Shown one piece after another: positions 1 through 7,721 of a stretch of 13,353 nucleotides of DNA. Under the pieces are notes generated by a model. The model was given only the letters and a program-made list of their open reading frames with translations, was not told the origin of the DNA and did not search any database. Both the position numbers and the translations under genes were made by a program. The DNA comes from an uncultured Spirochaetales bacterium (GTDB lineage Bacteria; Spirochaetota; Spirochaetia; Treponematales; Treponemataceae), in the NCBI GenBank assembly GCA_946061495.1, contig CAMGSV010000047.1:1-13353 (forward strand), read 5' to 3'. How positions within the stretch are numbered: position 1 is the first letter of the stretch; the number at the start of each line of letters is the position of its first letter.

Positions 1-125
1 AAAGGAGATTCTGTTTGACGCAGCATGATGGATTTGCGGCTTTTTTCAGGAACGATATTGCGAACTAAACTTGACACAATCGCGATTCCAAGGCGTTGTG
101 ATATTTCTCCGATGCTATATGGCAT
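1..125 (-). CDS. Partial hypothetical protein, N-terminal 41 residues
   Basis: An open frame starts with ATG at 125 on the minus strand and runs off the window without a stop. The start is supported by a strong Shine-Dalgarno (AAGGAG) five bases upstream of the ATG on the coding strand. The visible protein begins MPYSIGEISQRLGI and continues with a basic stretch (PEKSRKS). I do not recognise the family. The opening resembles the first helix of several unrelated proteins, including helix-turn-helix regulators and LpxD-like acyltransferases, so no function is assigned. It is divergent from the hisD-like gene, with 232 bases between the two starts. The evidence for a real gene is the ribosome site plus the open frame, which is limited for so short a piece. 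Confidence 0.5.
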   Translation of the reverse strand, partial: MPYSIGEISQRLGIAIVSSLVRNIVPEKSRKSIMLRQTESP

Positions 126-357
126 AAACGCTCCTTCTGTTTTCCGGCAATCCTGCCTCACGGGGAGATGTCGTTTTCACGAGCGAAATACCCTTCGATC
201 ATACTGGTATTCTTTAAAAAAGATAAGATTATATTCCCAATATATTGAAGGGAAGAGTATATAAAACATGATGGGGTATAAGGTTCAAGTATGTCCCATG
301 GTGTGCGTCGATGCTCCTGTGGTTGACACTCCTCCCCGAAATGGGAAGAATGGGAGC
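126..357. other. Divergent intergenic region
   Basis: These 232 bases separate the minus-strand partial gene from the hisD-like gene. The stretch from about 200 to 265 is strongly A+T rich. The frame of hisD stays open back to 268, but the extra 30 residues look unlike any HisD N-terminus. The hisD promoter described separately lies at the right-hand end. No RNA gene or terminator is visible. Confidence 0.5.
323..351 (+). promoter_or_regulatory. Promoter of the hisD-like gene, -10 box 6 nt before ATG
   Basis: TTGACA (323-328), a 17-bp spacer and AAGAAT (346-351) form a good sigma-70 type pair. Only six bases (GGGAGC) separate the -10 from the ATG at 358, so transcription would begin at or next to the start codon. 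The GGGAG is too close to the ATG to act as a normal ribosome site. Arms ATGCTCC (311-317) and GGAGCAT (353-359) form an inverted repeat around the promoter. Confidence 0.55.
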
Positions 358-1677
358 ATGTCCAGGATCAAAATACTATCTGCGTCAGAGCTCGACTCTG
401 ATTTTTTTGAACCACGAACCTTCAGTGACGATACGGCCTCCGTCGTGGCGGACATCATCTGCCAGGTGCGGCGGGAGGGTGATAGGGCTCTTCACCAACT
501 GGCCGCCCGCTTTGACCCCGCTGCCCCGAAGCAGCTGGAGATTGCCTCGGAAGACGTGGCCGCCGCGGCAGAGGATTTGCATCGCCAGCGGCCTGAACTC
601 TACGATGCACTGTGCTATTCTCGTGACCTGGCCCTTCGCTTTGCCCGCCGGCAGCGAGAATCCTTCGATGACTTTGAGCAGGAGCTGGAGCCGGGCCTCA
701 TTACTGGCCAGCGGAACATTCCCGTGGACAGGGCGGGGCTCTACGTGCCAGCCGGCCGCTTTCCCCTGCTTTCCACCGTCATCATGACAGCTGCCCCGGC
801 CTTGGCTGCTGGATGCGGTCAGGTGCTGCTCTGCACGCCGCCCCGCCCCCATCCCGACGGCAGCGGCAAGTCCTACGCCGACCCAGGAATCCTTGCCACC
901 GCACATCTCTGCGGTGTTCATCGGGTCTTCGCCTGTGGTGGTGCCCAAGCCATTGCCGCCATGGCCTACGGTACCGAGTCCATTCCCCGCTGCGACGTGA
1001 TTGTGGGGCCGGGGAACAAATTCGTGGCGGAGGCAAAGCGCCAGGTCTACGGTACCGTGGGCATCGACATGCTGGCGGGCCCCACGGAGGTCTTCATCAT
1101 AGCCGACGATTCCGCCCATGCAGACTGGGTGGCCGCCGATCTGTTGGCCCAAGCTGAGCATGATCCCGATGCCCAGGCTGTTCTGGCAACGTCAAGTCAG
1201 GAGCTGGCCCAGGCGGTGGCCCGCCAATTGGAGCTGCAGCTGGAAACCTTGTCCACCGCAGAAACTGCCCGTACCAGCATCCAGCGGAACGGCTGCATCA
1301 TCATCACCAAGGATTTGGAAGAGGCGGCCTATCTTGCAAACCGCAAGGCCCCGGAGCATCTGGAGCTGGCCTTGGACCATGGCCCTCAGCTGGAAGCCCT
1401 CGTTGCCATGGTTCACAACTATGGGTCACTTTTCATTGGCCATGGCTCGGCAGAAGTGCTGGGAGATTATGCGGCGGGCTTGAACCACACCCTGCCCACC
1501 TCCACCTCTGCCCGCTTTGCCGGTGGCCTTTCTGTCCGCTGCTTCCTGAAGACTGTCACCACCCTGCGGACTGTCCCCGGCTCCCAGGGGCAGCGTCGTT
1601 CCGCCACCGCCGCAGGTCTGCTCGGCGATGCGGAAGGGTTGGCCGCCCACGCTAAAGCTGCAAGAATACGGCTGTAA
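358..1677 (+). CDS. hisD: Histidinol dehydrogenase family protein (HisD-like)
   Basis: The product has 439 residues, close to the 430 usual for HisD, a cytoplasmic zinc- and NAD-dependent enzyme that oxidises L-histidinol to histidine in two steps. The family residues are all present: zinc ligands Q265, H268, D370 and H431, and catalytic E333-H334 (in PEHLE) and H377 (in LNHTLPT). VIVGPGNKFVAEAK and AGPTEVFIIAD match the NAD-binding and substrate core. The start at 358 is chosen because the protein aligns from there and a promoter ends just before it. The loop at Y129 reads YVPAGRFPLLST where canonical HisD has YVPGGKAPYPST, and no other his gene is nearby. The enzyme could therefore use another amino or sulfonated alcohol, as the related dehydrogenase HpsN does. 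The family call is firm; the substrate is not. Confidence 0.88.
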   Translation: MSRIKILSASELDSDFFEPRTFSDDTASVVADIICQVRREGDRALHQLAARFDPAAPKQLEIASEDVAAAAEDLHRQRPELYDALCYSRDLALRFARRQRESFDDFEQELEPGLITGQRNIPVDRAGLYVPAGRFPLLSTVIMTAAPALAAGCGQVLLCTPPRPHPDGSGKSYADPGILATAHLCGVHRVFACGGAQAIAAMAYGTESIPRCDVIVGPGNKFVAEAKRQVYGTVGIDMLAGPTEVFIIADDSAHADWVAADLLAQAEHDPDAQAVLATSSQELAQAVARQLELQLETLSTAETARTSIQRNGCIIITKDLEEAAYLANRKAPEHLELALDHGPQLEALVAMVHNYGSLFIGHGSAEVLGDYAAGLNHTLPTSTSARFAGGLSVRCFLKTVTTLRTVPGSQGQRRSATAAGLLGDAEGLAAHAKAARIRL

Positions 1678-1736
1678 GGGAGGTGGCTGCTTGCCTCGGC
1701 TGCTGGAATCTATTCTATTTTAGATAGGAGATGCTG

Positions 1737-1952
1737 ATGAAATCAATTTTGATACAGGACACCACACGGGAGGAGCGGATTCGCATTGTGCAGCAATCCC
1801 TCAGTGCCTGTGGCACGGAATGTGAATTCTGCAACGGCTGCGATAATCTTGGCGGTGGCATTGTGGATCATATCTACCAGCCCTACATCGACGGTGAGAA
1901 GGAAATAGCCCAGATCAACGCTGAATATCGGGCGAATTTCGTGCGGGGCTGA
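1737..1952 (+). CDS. Small conserved protein with four clustered cysteines
   Basis: This is a 71-residue protein beginning MKSILIQDTTREERIRIV. Two in-frame ATGs exist (1731 and 1737); the AGGAG at 1726-1730 abuts the first and sits six bases before the second, so 1737 is preferred. Cysteines 25, 29, 32 and 35 form a C-x3-C-x2-C-x2-C cluster, followed by a helical tail with IYQPYIDGEKEIAQINAEY. From memory it resembles short proteins of clostridia and treponemes that carry the misleading label 'purine biosynthesis protein PurH'; it has nothing of the PurH enzyme. The cysteine spacing suggests zinc or an iron-sulfur cluster, but no function is known to me. It lies 59 bases after hisD on the same strand without a clear terminator between, so co-transcription is likely. 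Confidence 0.75.
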   Translation: MKSILIQDTTREERIRIVQQSLSACGTECEFCNGCDNLGGGIVDHIYQPYIDGEKEIAQINAEYRANFVRG

Positions 1953-1980
1953 ACTGCCAGCCGGTAGAATTCTAAAAAAG

Positions 1981-2010
1981 GGGGCGTTCACCGCTCAAGG
2001 TGAATGCCCC
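1981..2010. terminator. Bidirectional rho-independent terminator
   Basis: A 12-bp stem (GGGGCGTTCACC / GGTGAATGCCCC, one G-T mismatch) encloses a six-base loop. It is followed by five T at 2015-2019 for the plus strand and preceded by six A at 1974-1979, which give a U-tract on the minus strand. It sits between the convergent stops of the four-cysteine protein and the cyclase and can end both transcripts. Confidence 0.9.
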
Positions 2011-2030
2011 GTGCTTTTTCAGTGGACAGC

Positions 2031-5000
2031 CTACAGCTCGTAGGTGTGCATGATACCCTTTCCTCGGACATCCACCTCCTCTTCAAAGTCAATGGTTCCG
2101 AAAACCTGCTCCTGCAGGGCCTTCCGCACCGCGTCGGTGATTCTGATTTTGCCCGGTGTGCACAGGGGCTCCATGCGGCAGGCCACATTCACCGTGTCGC
2201 CCCACACGTCGTAGATGAACTTGTGGGTTCCGATGACACCTGCCACCACCGGCCCGGAATTCAAGCCGATGCGCATGGTGAAGGGGATGGAGGCGTCCTT
2301 GTTGTATTCCTCCAGATCCTTCTGGATTCCCTTGGCAAATTGCACCATAGTCACCACGTGGTTGGGATTCGGGGTGGGAATGCCGCAGGCCGCCATGTAG
2401 CAGTCTCCGATGGTCTTTATCTTCTCCACACCCATGCTTAATGCCCGGTGGTCAAAGAGGGTGAACAGCTTGTTCAGGGCAGCGACCATCTTGGCTGGGC
2501 CTTCCCGCTCGGAAATCTGGGTAAAGCCCACAATGTCGGCAAAGAGGATGGTGGCCTCGTCAAAGTATTCCGCCATGGAGTCCGCCACATTCTCCGTGTT
2601 CAGCTGCTTTAGCTTGTCCGCCACCGTGTCCGGCAGGATGTTTCGCAAAAGCTTGTCGGATTTCTTCTGCTCCTGTCGCAGGTCCTCGGTCCTCAGCTGC
2701 ACCATCTCCTCCAGCATCTGCTGCCGCCTTCTGTTTATCTGTTCCCGCCAATAGATGAGGAGCAGCACAATGACCATCAGCATCAGGACGCAGCCTGTCC
2801 AGAAGGTAGGCCGCTGCCAGAAAAAAGACTCCTGGGTAAAGCTGACGATGGTGGGGGAGCTGTTCCACAGGCCATCAGAATTCATGGCGGTAATCAGCAG
2901 GCGGTAGTCTCCCGGCGGCAGGTTGGTGTAGGATACGTTGCGGTTTTGGGTGGGCTGGCTGTAGTCCGTGTCGAATCCCACCAGCATGTGCTTGAATCGG
3001 ATGCGTTCTGGAGCCACAAAGCTCAGACCCGTGTAGGTGAAGTCCAGGCGCCGTGCTCCCGCCGGAATGATGAAGTTGTTGCTCTTCCTGCCGAGCTCCA
3101 CATTGTCCAGCACGATGGACTCCACGTGAACCAGGGGGAGGATGCCGCTGGCCTGGTTCTTCAAGGGGTCGTAGATGGCGAATCCGTCCACCATGGTGAA
3201 CAAGATGCGGCCGTTCCGGTCCCGCATGCTGAGGGCGGTGGAATTGGCTCCGTCGGATCGCAGGCCGTCGTTCTGGCTGTAGAATTTTGCGTCCACCTTG
3301 GTGCGATTGTTCTGCCCGTTTGCCAGCTCGTTCAGCTCCGCCAGGGGCACAGAGGAGATGCCACGGTTGCTCACCATCCAGGCGGTGTTGCTGTGGTCGA
3401 TGAGCATCTGGAACACGGAGTCCGTTCCCAGACCATTGACGGAGCTGTAGTTAAAGAAGCTGCGCCAAGGATTCTCCGTCTCGTCGACATTGTCGGGCTG
3501 CTGGTAGCGGGAAATGCCTGTGCCGGTGCAGATCCAGTAGATGCCGGAGCTGTCCTGCATGATTTTGAAGACCACGTTGCCTGCCAGTCCGTTGGCCGGG
3601 GAAATTTTGTCGAAAATCTGCTCGTCCTTCATTAGGTAGATGCCATCGCCGTCGGTGCCAATCCATACAACGCCGTCGTCGTCCTGGTAGAGGCACATGA
3701 TGTATTCGTTGGGAAAGCCGTCGTCCTTGCGGAAGGTGTGGACGGAACCGTCGGGCCGCAGGATGCTCAGTCCCGTGGTGGTGCCTACGTACACGTCTCC
3801 GTTGTCCAGCTGGATGGAAACACGCGTCTTGTCCCCGGCCAGTCCATCGTCGGATGACCAGTTCTGGATGCGACCGGTGGTGGGGTTGTAGCGGATATGG
3901 GCGGGCTTGGTGTAGGCGCTCACCATAACATCGCCGTTGTGGGCAATTCCCACGTGACGGATCCGCAGTCCCTTGCAGTATCTGGTGAGCTGGTTCTCCA
4001 CTGGTGTGTCGTTCTGGTAGCAGTGGAGCCCGTCATCGGCTCCCACCCAGATCAGGCCGTCCAGTCCCTGGGCTATGGCGTTCACGGCGGTGCCCAGATT
4101 GGTGACGCTGAACCGGCCGGAGCTGATTTTTGTCAGGCCCTTGGAGTCCGTGGCCACCCAGATGTTGCCCTCCCGGTCCTGGATAATTTTGTTGACGGAG
4201 TTGTTGTGGTACACGTGCTCCGCCCACTTGCCCTGCCGGTAGAGCACCAGTCCCTGCTCTGTTCCCAGCCAGGTGGCGCCGTTGGAGTCGTGGCAGATAT
4301 TGTAGAGAGGCGTGTTGTCCAGGATGGTGTTGCTGACAATCTGCTCTACGCCCTCCTGGTTCACCTTCACCAGCCCCCTGTCCCCCAGACCAATCCAGAA
4401 GGTGCCGAAGCTGTCCTGGGAGATGGCGGTGGCGAAGAAGGTGCCCAGATGGTCCAGCTCCTGGTAGCGGTGGAACATATTGTCGGAATAATAGAAGAGA
4501 CCACGGGCATCGGTGGTGCAGATCCAGATGCGTCCGGCGGAGTCGCAGAACAGCTCCTCCACCAGGCTGTTGCCGATGGGGGCGTTGTCCGCCGCCTCTG
4601 GCAGAATTACCGCATCCTCAGGGGTGATGAAGCAGACACCACTGGCGGTTCCTACCCAGAGATTGCCCAGTTTGTCCTCAGCCATGGCCCGGATGGAGTT
4701 GTTGGGCAACCCCTCCTCCTGGGTGAAGATGGAGATAGTACCGTCGGGTCTTGTTTTTTGGAGCCCCTCGCCGTTGGATCCAATCCACAGGTTGCCGCTG
4801 GAATCCTGCAGTAGCGACCGTGCTGCAATGAAGCTGTATTCTGAGCCACTATGCTTGTTGAAGAGGGTGAACTCAAAGCCGTTGAACCGAACCAGCCCCT
4901 CATAGGTTCCCAGGTAGATGTAGCCGTCGGCTGTCTGGATCACATCATTGATGGCATTGGCAGGCAGCCCCTCCACCGTAGACCATTCCGTGGAGATGTA

Positions 5001-5093
5001 GTCATTCAAGAAGGTATACTGGGCCATGACACTCTGCATCGCCAGCAGGCACAAGAAGCAAGTAAAAAGCACTTTCATATTTTTCTTTCTCAT
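2031..5093 (-). CDS. Periplasmic-propeller sensor with class III adenylate cyclase output
   Basis: This 1020-residue membrane receptor should make cAMP in response to an external ligand. Order of parts: signal peptide (cut near A24), about 14 propeller repeats of the 'GxxWxGTxxGL' type (residues 50-660, enough for two seven-bladed propellers), a Y_Y_Y domain (about 680-750, ending NSDGLWN), one membrane segment (about 763-782), a charged coiled coil with LLRNILPDTVADKLK, then the cyclase. Metal aspartates are D853 (FADIVGFT) and D897 (KTIGDCYMA). K893 and D962 are the adenine-selecting residues, and N969 and R973 complete the active site, so it looks active and ATP-specific. Start M1 (5093) lies eight bases after TATAAT; M6 (5078) gives a more typical signal peptide and is possible. 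The propeller/Y_Y_Y front is usually attached to histidine kinases; here the output is cAMP. Confidence 0.9.
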   Translation of the reverse strand: MRKKNMKVLFTCFLCLLAMQSVMAQYTFLNDYISTEWSTVEGLPANAINDVIQTADGYIYLGTYEGLVRFNGFEFTLFNKHSGSEYSFIAARSLLQDSSGNLWIGSNGEGLQKTRPDGTISIFTQEEGLPNNSIRAMAEDKLGNLWVGTASGVCFITPEDAVILPEAADNAPIGNSLVEELFCDSAGRIWICTTDARGLFYYSDNMFHRYQELDHLGTFFATAISQDSFGTFWIGLGDRGLVKVNQEGVEQIVSNTILDNTPLYNICHDSNGATWLGTEQGLVLYRQGKWAEHVYHNNSVNKIIQDREGNIWVATDSKGLTKISSGRFSVTNLGTAVNAIAQGLDGLIWVGADDGLHCYQNDTPVENQLTRYCKGLRIRHVGIAHNGDVMVSAYTKPAHIRYNPTTGRIQNWSSDDGLAGDKTRVSIQLDNGDVYVGTTTGLSILRPDGSVHTFRKDDGFPNEYIMCLYQDDDGVVWIGTDGDGIYLMKDEQIFDKISPANGLAGNVVFKIMQDSSGIYWICTGTGISRYQQPDNVDETENPWRSFFNYSSVNGLGTDSVFQMLIDHSNTAWMVSNRGISSVPLAELNELANGQNNRTKVDAKFYSQNDGLRSDGANSTALSMRDRNGRILFTMVDGFAIYDPLKNQASGILPLVHVESIVLDNVELGRKSNNFIIPAGARRLDFTYTGLSFVAPERIRFKHMLVGFDTDYSQPTQNRNVSYTNLPPGDYRLLITAMNSDGLWNSSPTIVSFTQESFFWQRPTFWTGCVLMLMVIVLLLIYWREQINRRRQQMLEEMVQLRTEDLRQEQKKSDKLLRNILPDTVADKLKQLNTENVADSMAEYFDEATILFADIVGFTQISEREGPAKMVAALNKLFTLFDHRALSMGVEKIKTIGDCYMAACGIPTPNPNHVVTMVQFAKGIQKDLEEYNKDASIPFTMRIGLNSGPVVAGVIGTHKFIYDVWGDTVNVACRMEPLCTPGKIRITDAVRKALQEQVFGTIDFEEEVDVRGKGIMHTYEL

Positions 5094-5101
5094 AGCGTCT
5101 C

Positions 5102-5107
5102 ATTATA
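5102..5107 (-). promoter_or_regulatory. -10 box of the cyclase gene
   Basis: On the minus strand a perfect TATAAT ends eight bases before the ATG at 5093. No convincing -35 is visible; the best is TTCTTT at a 16-bp spacing. The distance puts transcription start next to the first ATG. Confidence 0.45.
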
Positions 5108-5165
5108 GCACACTTTTGCTGAAAAAGAAGCGTGAAGCCAACAAAGTTCGCTTGATGCTTGCCTG

Positions 5166-5197
5166 CCCTTTACATCGGGGGAGGAATGGGGGAGAAT
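5166..5197 (+). promoter_or_regulatory. Promoter-like element, related to the mntA promoter
   Basis: TTTACA (5169-5174), 17 bases, GAGAAT (5192-5197). The twelve bases CCCTTTACATCG and the following G-rich spacer containing GGAATGGG are nearly the same as at 12669-12700, upstream of the nucleotidyltransferase gene. No gene starts at the expected distance; only a 10-codon GTG frame follows (5203). It may be a relic or a distal promoter for wzi. Confidence 0.35.
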
Positions 5198-5270
5198 TTA
5201 CTGTGTTATTCCTGTGCTGCTGGAAGGGGGAGTGAGAAGTGATCCGTAGGTGACTTCAGATAGTTTTCAG

Positions 5271-5299
5271 TTGCGCAAAGGGGATGAAAGGTATAGAAT
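5271..5299 (+). promoter_or_regulatory. Promoter of the Wzi-like gene
   Basis: TTGCGC (5271-5276), a 17-bp spacer and TAGAAT (5294-5299). The start codon follows at 5320, leaving a leader of about 14 bases that contains a GGGGG stretch four bases before the ATG as a possible ribosome site. Confidence 0.45.
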
Positions 5300-5319
5300 C
5301 GTTGGGATAAGGGGGCGAT

Positions 5320-7050
5320 ATGGTTCGTTTTAATGAGAATTTCACGTTTTCTTTCAGGGCAATCAGTACAATTGTGCTAGTTCTACTGCTGCTGCCGGTG
5401 GGGCTTTTTTCTCAAGAAGCCCTAAAGTCAGCGGAGGAAGATTACTATGACTTCCTCTCTCTCCAAGGATTAGCCAATCGTCCAGCCTTAAACTACCGTA
5501 CCCTCTCCGACGGCCAGTGGCAGCTGGCGGGGGCGGCCTCAGCGGGAATGCACGTGTGGGCCGGAAACAATCTGGGAACCACCTTCACCCTGTGGCAGGA
5601 CGCAAGCCCGACGGAAAACTGGTTTGCCCGGGGGCTGTTCCAGGGAATTGACCTGAAGGTCTACGGCCCGGAATGGTACAACAGCTTCAACACCGCCGCC
5701 CCCTACGGCCAGAACGACGGAGCCCTGTGGCAGGGGAAGGGCTACAACACCAGCCTCACCGCCGGCATCCGATTTGAGGGCTACGGTTTTGAGCTCACCT
5801 TCAGGCCCCAGCTGAGCTTTAGCCAGAACCTGAGCTTTGACCTCATGCCCTCCAATACCGACAGTCCCTATGGCTACTTCTGGGGCTATGGCAAGAATGT
5901 GGGAGTAGATGCTCCCCAGCGGTTTGGAGACAAGCCCTTCTTTGTATACGACTGGGGTGACAGCGAGGTGCGCTGGTCATGGCATAGCTTTACGGTGGGC
6001 TTTGGAACCCAGTCCATTTGGCTTGGCCCCGCTTTTATGAATCCCATCCTTCACTCCAACAATGCAGCAAGCTATCCCAAGGTGGACATTGGCTTACGGC
6101 GGCAGAAAGTGGTTTTGCCCTGGCTCAATTGGTATCTTGGAGACATTGAGGCTCGTATCTGGACTGGAAAACTCACAGAATCCGACTACTTTGACAACGA
6201 TGACAGTAACAACCACAACATGATACACGGTTTAGCCTTTGCCTATGCCCCATCCTTTATTCCAGGGCTTACCCTTTTTGCAAACCGAGTTGCCCTTGTA
6301 AAGTGGGAATGGGCTAACTTAAAATACATCTGGCCAGCAGAAGAAAATACCCACGTAGGAGAGCAAGGAGCAGGAGAAGACCAAAAAATGAGTTTTGGCT
6401 TTGACTGGGTCTTCCCACAGGTGGGCTTTGAAGTATACGGTGAGATTGGATTGGATGATTTTGTTCCAGATGGTTTCCCAAAAGGATATATCCGTTATCC
6501 CTTACATACTCTTGCATTTACTGCAGGACTTAAAAAGACCTTTGACATTAGTACAAAACATGGAGTTTATGGTGAGTTGAGGGGCGAGGTTAATTTTTCT
6601 GAAATGTCCCAGGATTTCCAACTTCAGTGGCCTTATAATTTTGGTTTTCATCATCAAGTTACTCAAGGTTATACAAATCGGGGGCAGTGGTTAGGTACTG
6701 GCTATGGTTACGGGGGAAATATGCAATATCTTGACTTTACTGTATATTACCCCAAGGGAAAGTCCACCCTCGTGATGGCTCGGTGGAATCCAGACAATAA
6801 TTTCATCTACAGCAAGGCGGTGTATGCCTCCGCTAAGGACGATCAGGGAAACAATGTTCTTGAGAGAAAGTACTTCACTTCCTGGAAGGCGAATTTTATT
6901 GTCGGACTAAGCACCATGTACTATATCCTCCCTGAGTTCAGTGTATCTGGAGGCCTTGTGTACAACATGATTGTCAACAACCACTATCAGAATACTTCAG
7001 AAGTGATGCATAATGTACAAATCTCCCTCGGTGCAAAGTATAGCCTGTAG
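5320..7050 (+). CDS. Wzi-like capsule assembly outer-membrane protein
   Basis: The 576-residue product begins with a signal peptide (hydrophobic VLVLLLLPVGLF, cut near residue 32) and is then built from alternating aromatic/polar strands, ending in an aromatic-poor but typical barrel tail (ISLGAKYSL). GPAFMNPILHSNNAASYP matches the hallmark 'G..NPILxSNNAxGFP' segment of the Caps_assemb_Wzi family. Those proteins form 18-strand barrels that bind exported polysaccharide at the cell surface. The flippase and glycosyltransferase remnant 2.8 kb downstream fit a surface-polysaccharide locus. Base composition changes inside the gene: the first half uses GC-rich codons, about 6180-6750 is clearly richer in A+T, and the end returns to the first style. 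This suggests replacement of the central barrel segment. The family call is good; the polysaccharide is unknown. Confidence 0.8.
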   Translation: MVRFNENFTFSFRAISTIVLVLLLLPVGLFSQEALKSAEEDYYDFLSLQGLANRPALNYRTLSDGQWQLAGAASAGMHVWAGNNLGTTFTLWQDASPTENWFARGLFQGIDLKVYGPEWYNSFNTAAPYGQNDGALWQGKGYNTSLTAGIRFEGYGFELTFRPQLSFSQNLSFDLMPSNTDSPYGYFWGYGKNVGVDAPQRFGDKPFFVYDWGDSEVRWSWHSFTVGFGTQSIWLGPAFMNPILHSNNAASYPKVDIGLRRQKVVLPWLNWYLGDIEARIWTGKLTESDYFDNDDSNNHNMIHGLAFAYAPSFIPGLTLFANRVALVKWEWANLKYIWPAEENTHVGEQGAGEDQKMSFGFDWVFPQVGFEVYGEIGLDDFVPDGFPKGYIRYPLHTLAFTAGLKKTFDISTKHGVYGELRGEVNFSEMSQDFQLQWPYNFGFHHQVTQGYTNRGQWLGTGYGYGGNMQYLDFTVYYPKGKSTLVMARWNPDNNFIYSKAVYASAKDDQGNNVLERKYFTSWKANFIVGLSTMYYILPEFSVSGGLVYNMIVNNHYQNTSEVMHNVQISLGAKYSL

Positions 7051-7052
7051 CG

Positions 7053-7721
7053 ATGACACTCTATCACGGTTCGGAAAGAATTATAGAGACTCCACAGTTT
7101 GGTGCTGGTAATCCTCGTAATGACTATGGCGTGGGGTTTTATTGCACCCAGCATCTGGAGCTGGCAAAGGAGTGGGCGTGCCAGAAGAATATGGATGGTT
7201 TTGCCAATGAGTATGAGCTTGATCTTTTGGGGCTGTCTGTCTTGGATGTATCTGGAGCAGAATACACAATTTTACATTGGCTGTGTATTTTAATGCAAAA
7301 CCGAATCTTTATTCCAAAAACTTCATTTGGAAAGGAAAATCTTGAGACATTGCTTGCAAAATACAAGCTGGATTATGAGAGGTTTGATGTGATTTGCGGT
7401 TACAGAGCCAACGACTCGTATTTTACCTTTGCCAGCGATTTCCTTGAGAATGTCATCCCCATACAACACCTTGCAACCTCCATGAAGCTGGGGGAATTGG
7501 GGATGCAGGTTGTCCTGAAATCTCCCAAAGCCTTTTCCCAGCTGATGTACACGCAGTCCTTTGGGGCAGAAAAAGAAGTGTACTTTCAGAAGTACCGGGC
7601 ACGAGATTCCACTGCCAGAAAATCATATTTTGAAGGCTACAGGAGAACAAGTGTGCAGGACGCCATCTATTTGGTAGATATTTTTAGAAACCCGGAGTTG
7701 TTGCATGGCATTGAGCTATGA
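7053..7721 (+). CDS. DUF3990-like protein, ADP-ribosyltransferase clan
   Basis: The 222-residue protein opens with MTLYHGSERIIETP and has NDYGVGFYCTQHLELAKEWA at about residues 24-43. These two motifs characterise DUF3990 and place it in the ADP-ribosyltransferase superfamily; the first tyrosine-histidine-glycine and the GFY block correspond to NAD-binding elements. The later region VICGYRANDSYFTFASDFL and LGMQVVLKSPKAF is conserved in these proteins as I recall them. The start lies two bases after the wzi stop, with no Shine-Dalgarno, so translation may be coupled; a weak TATAGC ends eight bases before the ATG. It overlaps the next gene by 17 bases. DUF3990 genes are often found with a small partner, suggesting a toxin-antitoxin or defence role, but activity has not been shown here. 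Confidence 0.72.
   Translation: MTLYHGSERIIETPQFGAGNPRNDYGVGFYCTQHLELAKEWACQKNMDGFANEYELDLLGLSVLDVSGAEYTILHWLCILMQNRIFIPKTSFGKENLETLLAKYKLDYERFDVICGYRANDSYFTFASDFLENVIPIQHLATSMKLGELGMQVVLKSPKAFSQLMYTQSFGAEKEVYFQKYRARDSTARKSYFEGYRRTSVQDAIYLVDIFRNPELLHGIEL

Noticed and set aside
25..264. 79-codon plus-strand open frame
   Set aside because: It lies opposite the minus-strand gene that has a strong ribosome site at 125, has no ribosome site of its own and has no recognisable protein features.
268..357. Upstream extension of the hisD frame to ATG 268
   Set aside because: The 30 extra residues do not resemble HisD, and a -35/-10 pair lies inside this stretch just before ATG 358.
385..1161. 258-codon minus-strand frame across hisD
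   Set aside because: It is antisense to a gene with complete HisD motifs; open antisense frames are common in GC-rich coding DNA.
1678..1736. Terminator or attenuator between hisD and the four-cysteine gene
   Set aside because: Only a weak 5-bp ATCTA/TAGAT pairing is present and no T-tract follows a stem.
3897..4814. 305-codon plus-strand frame, and another at 2946-3635
   Set aside because: Both are the complement of the propeller repeats of the cyclase gene; their regular valine/glycine/histidine-rich pattern mirrors the repeats and shows no domain.
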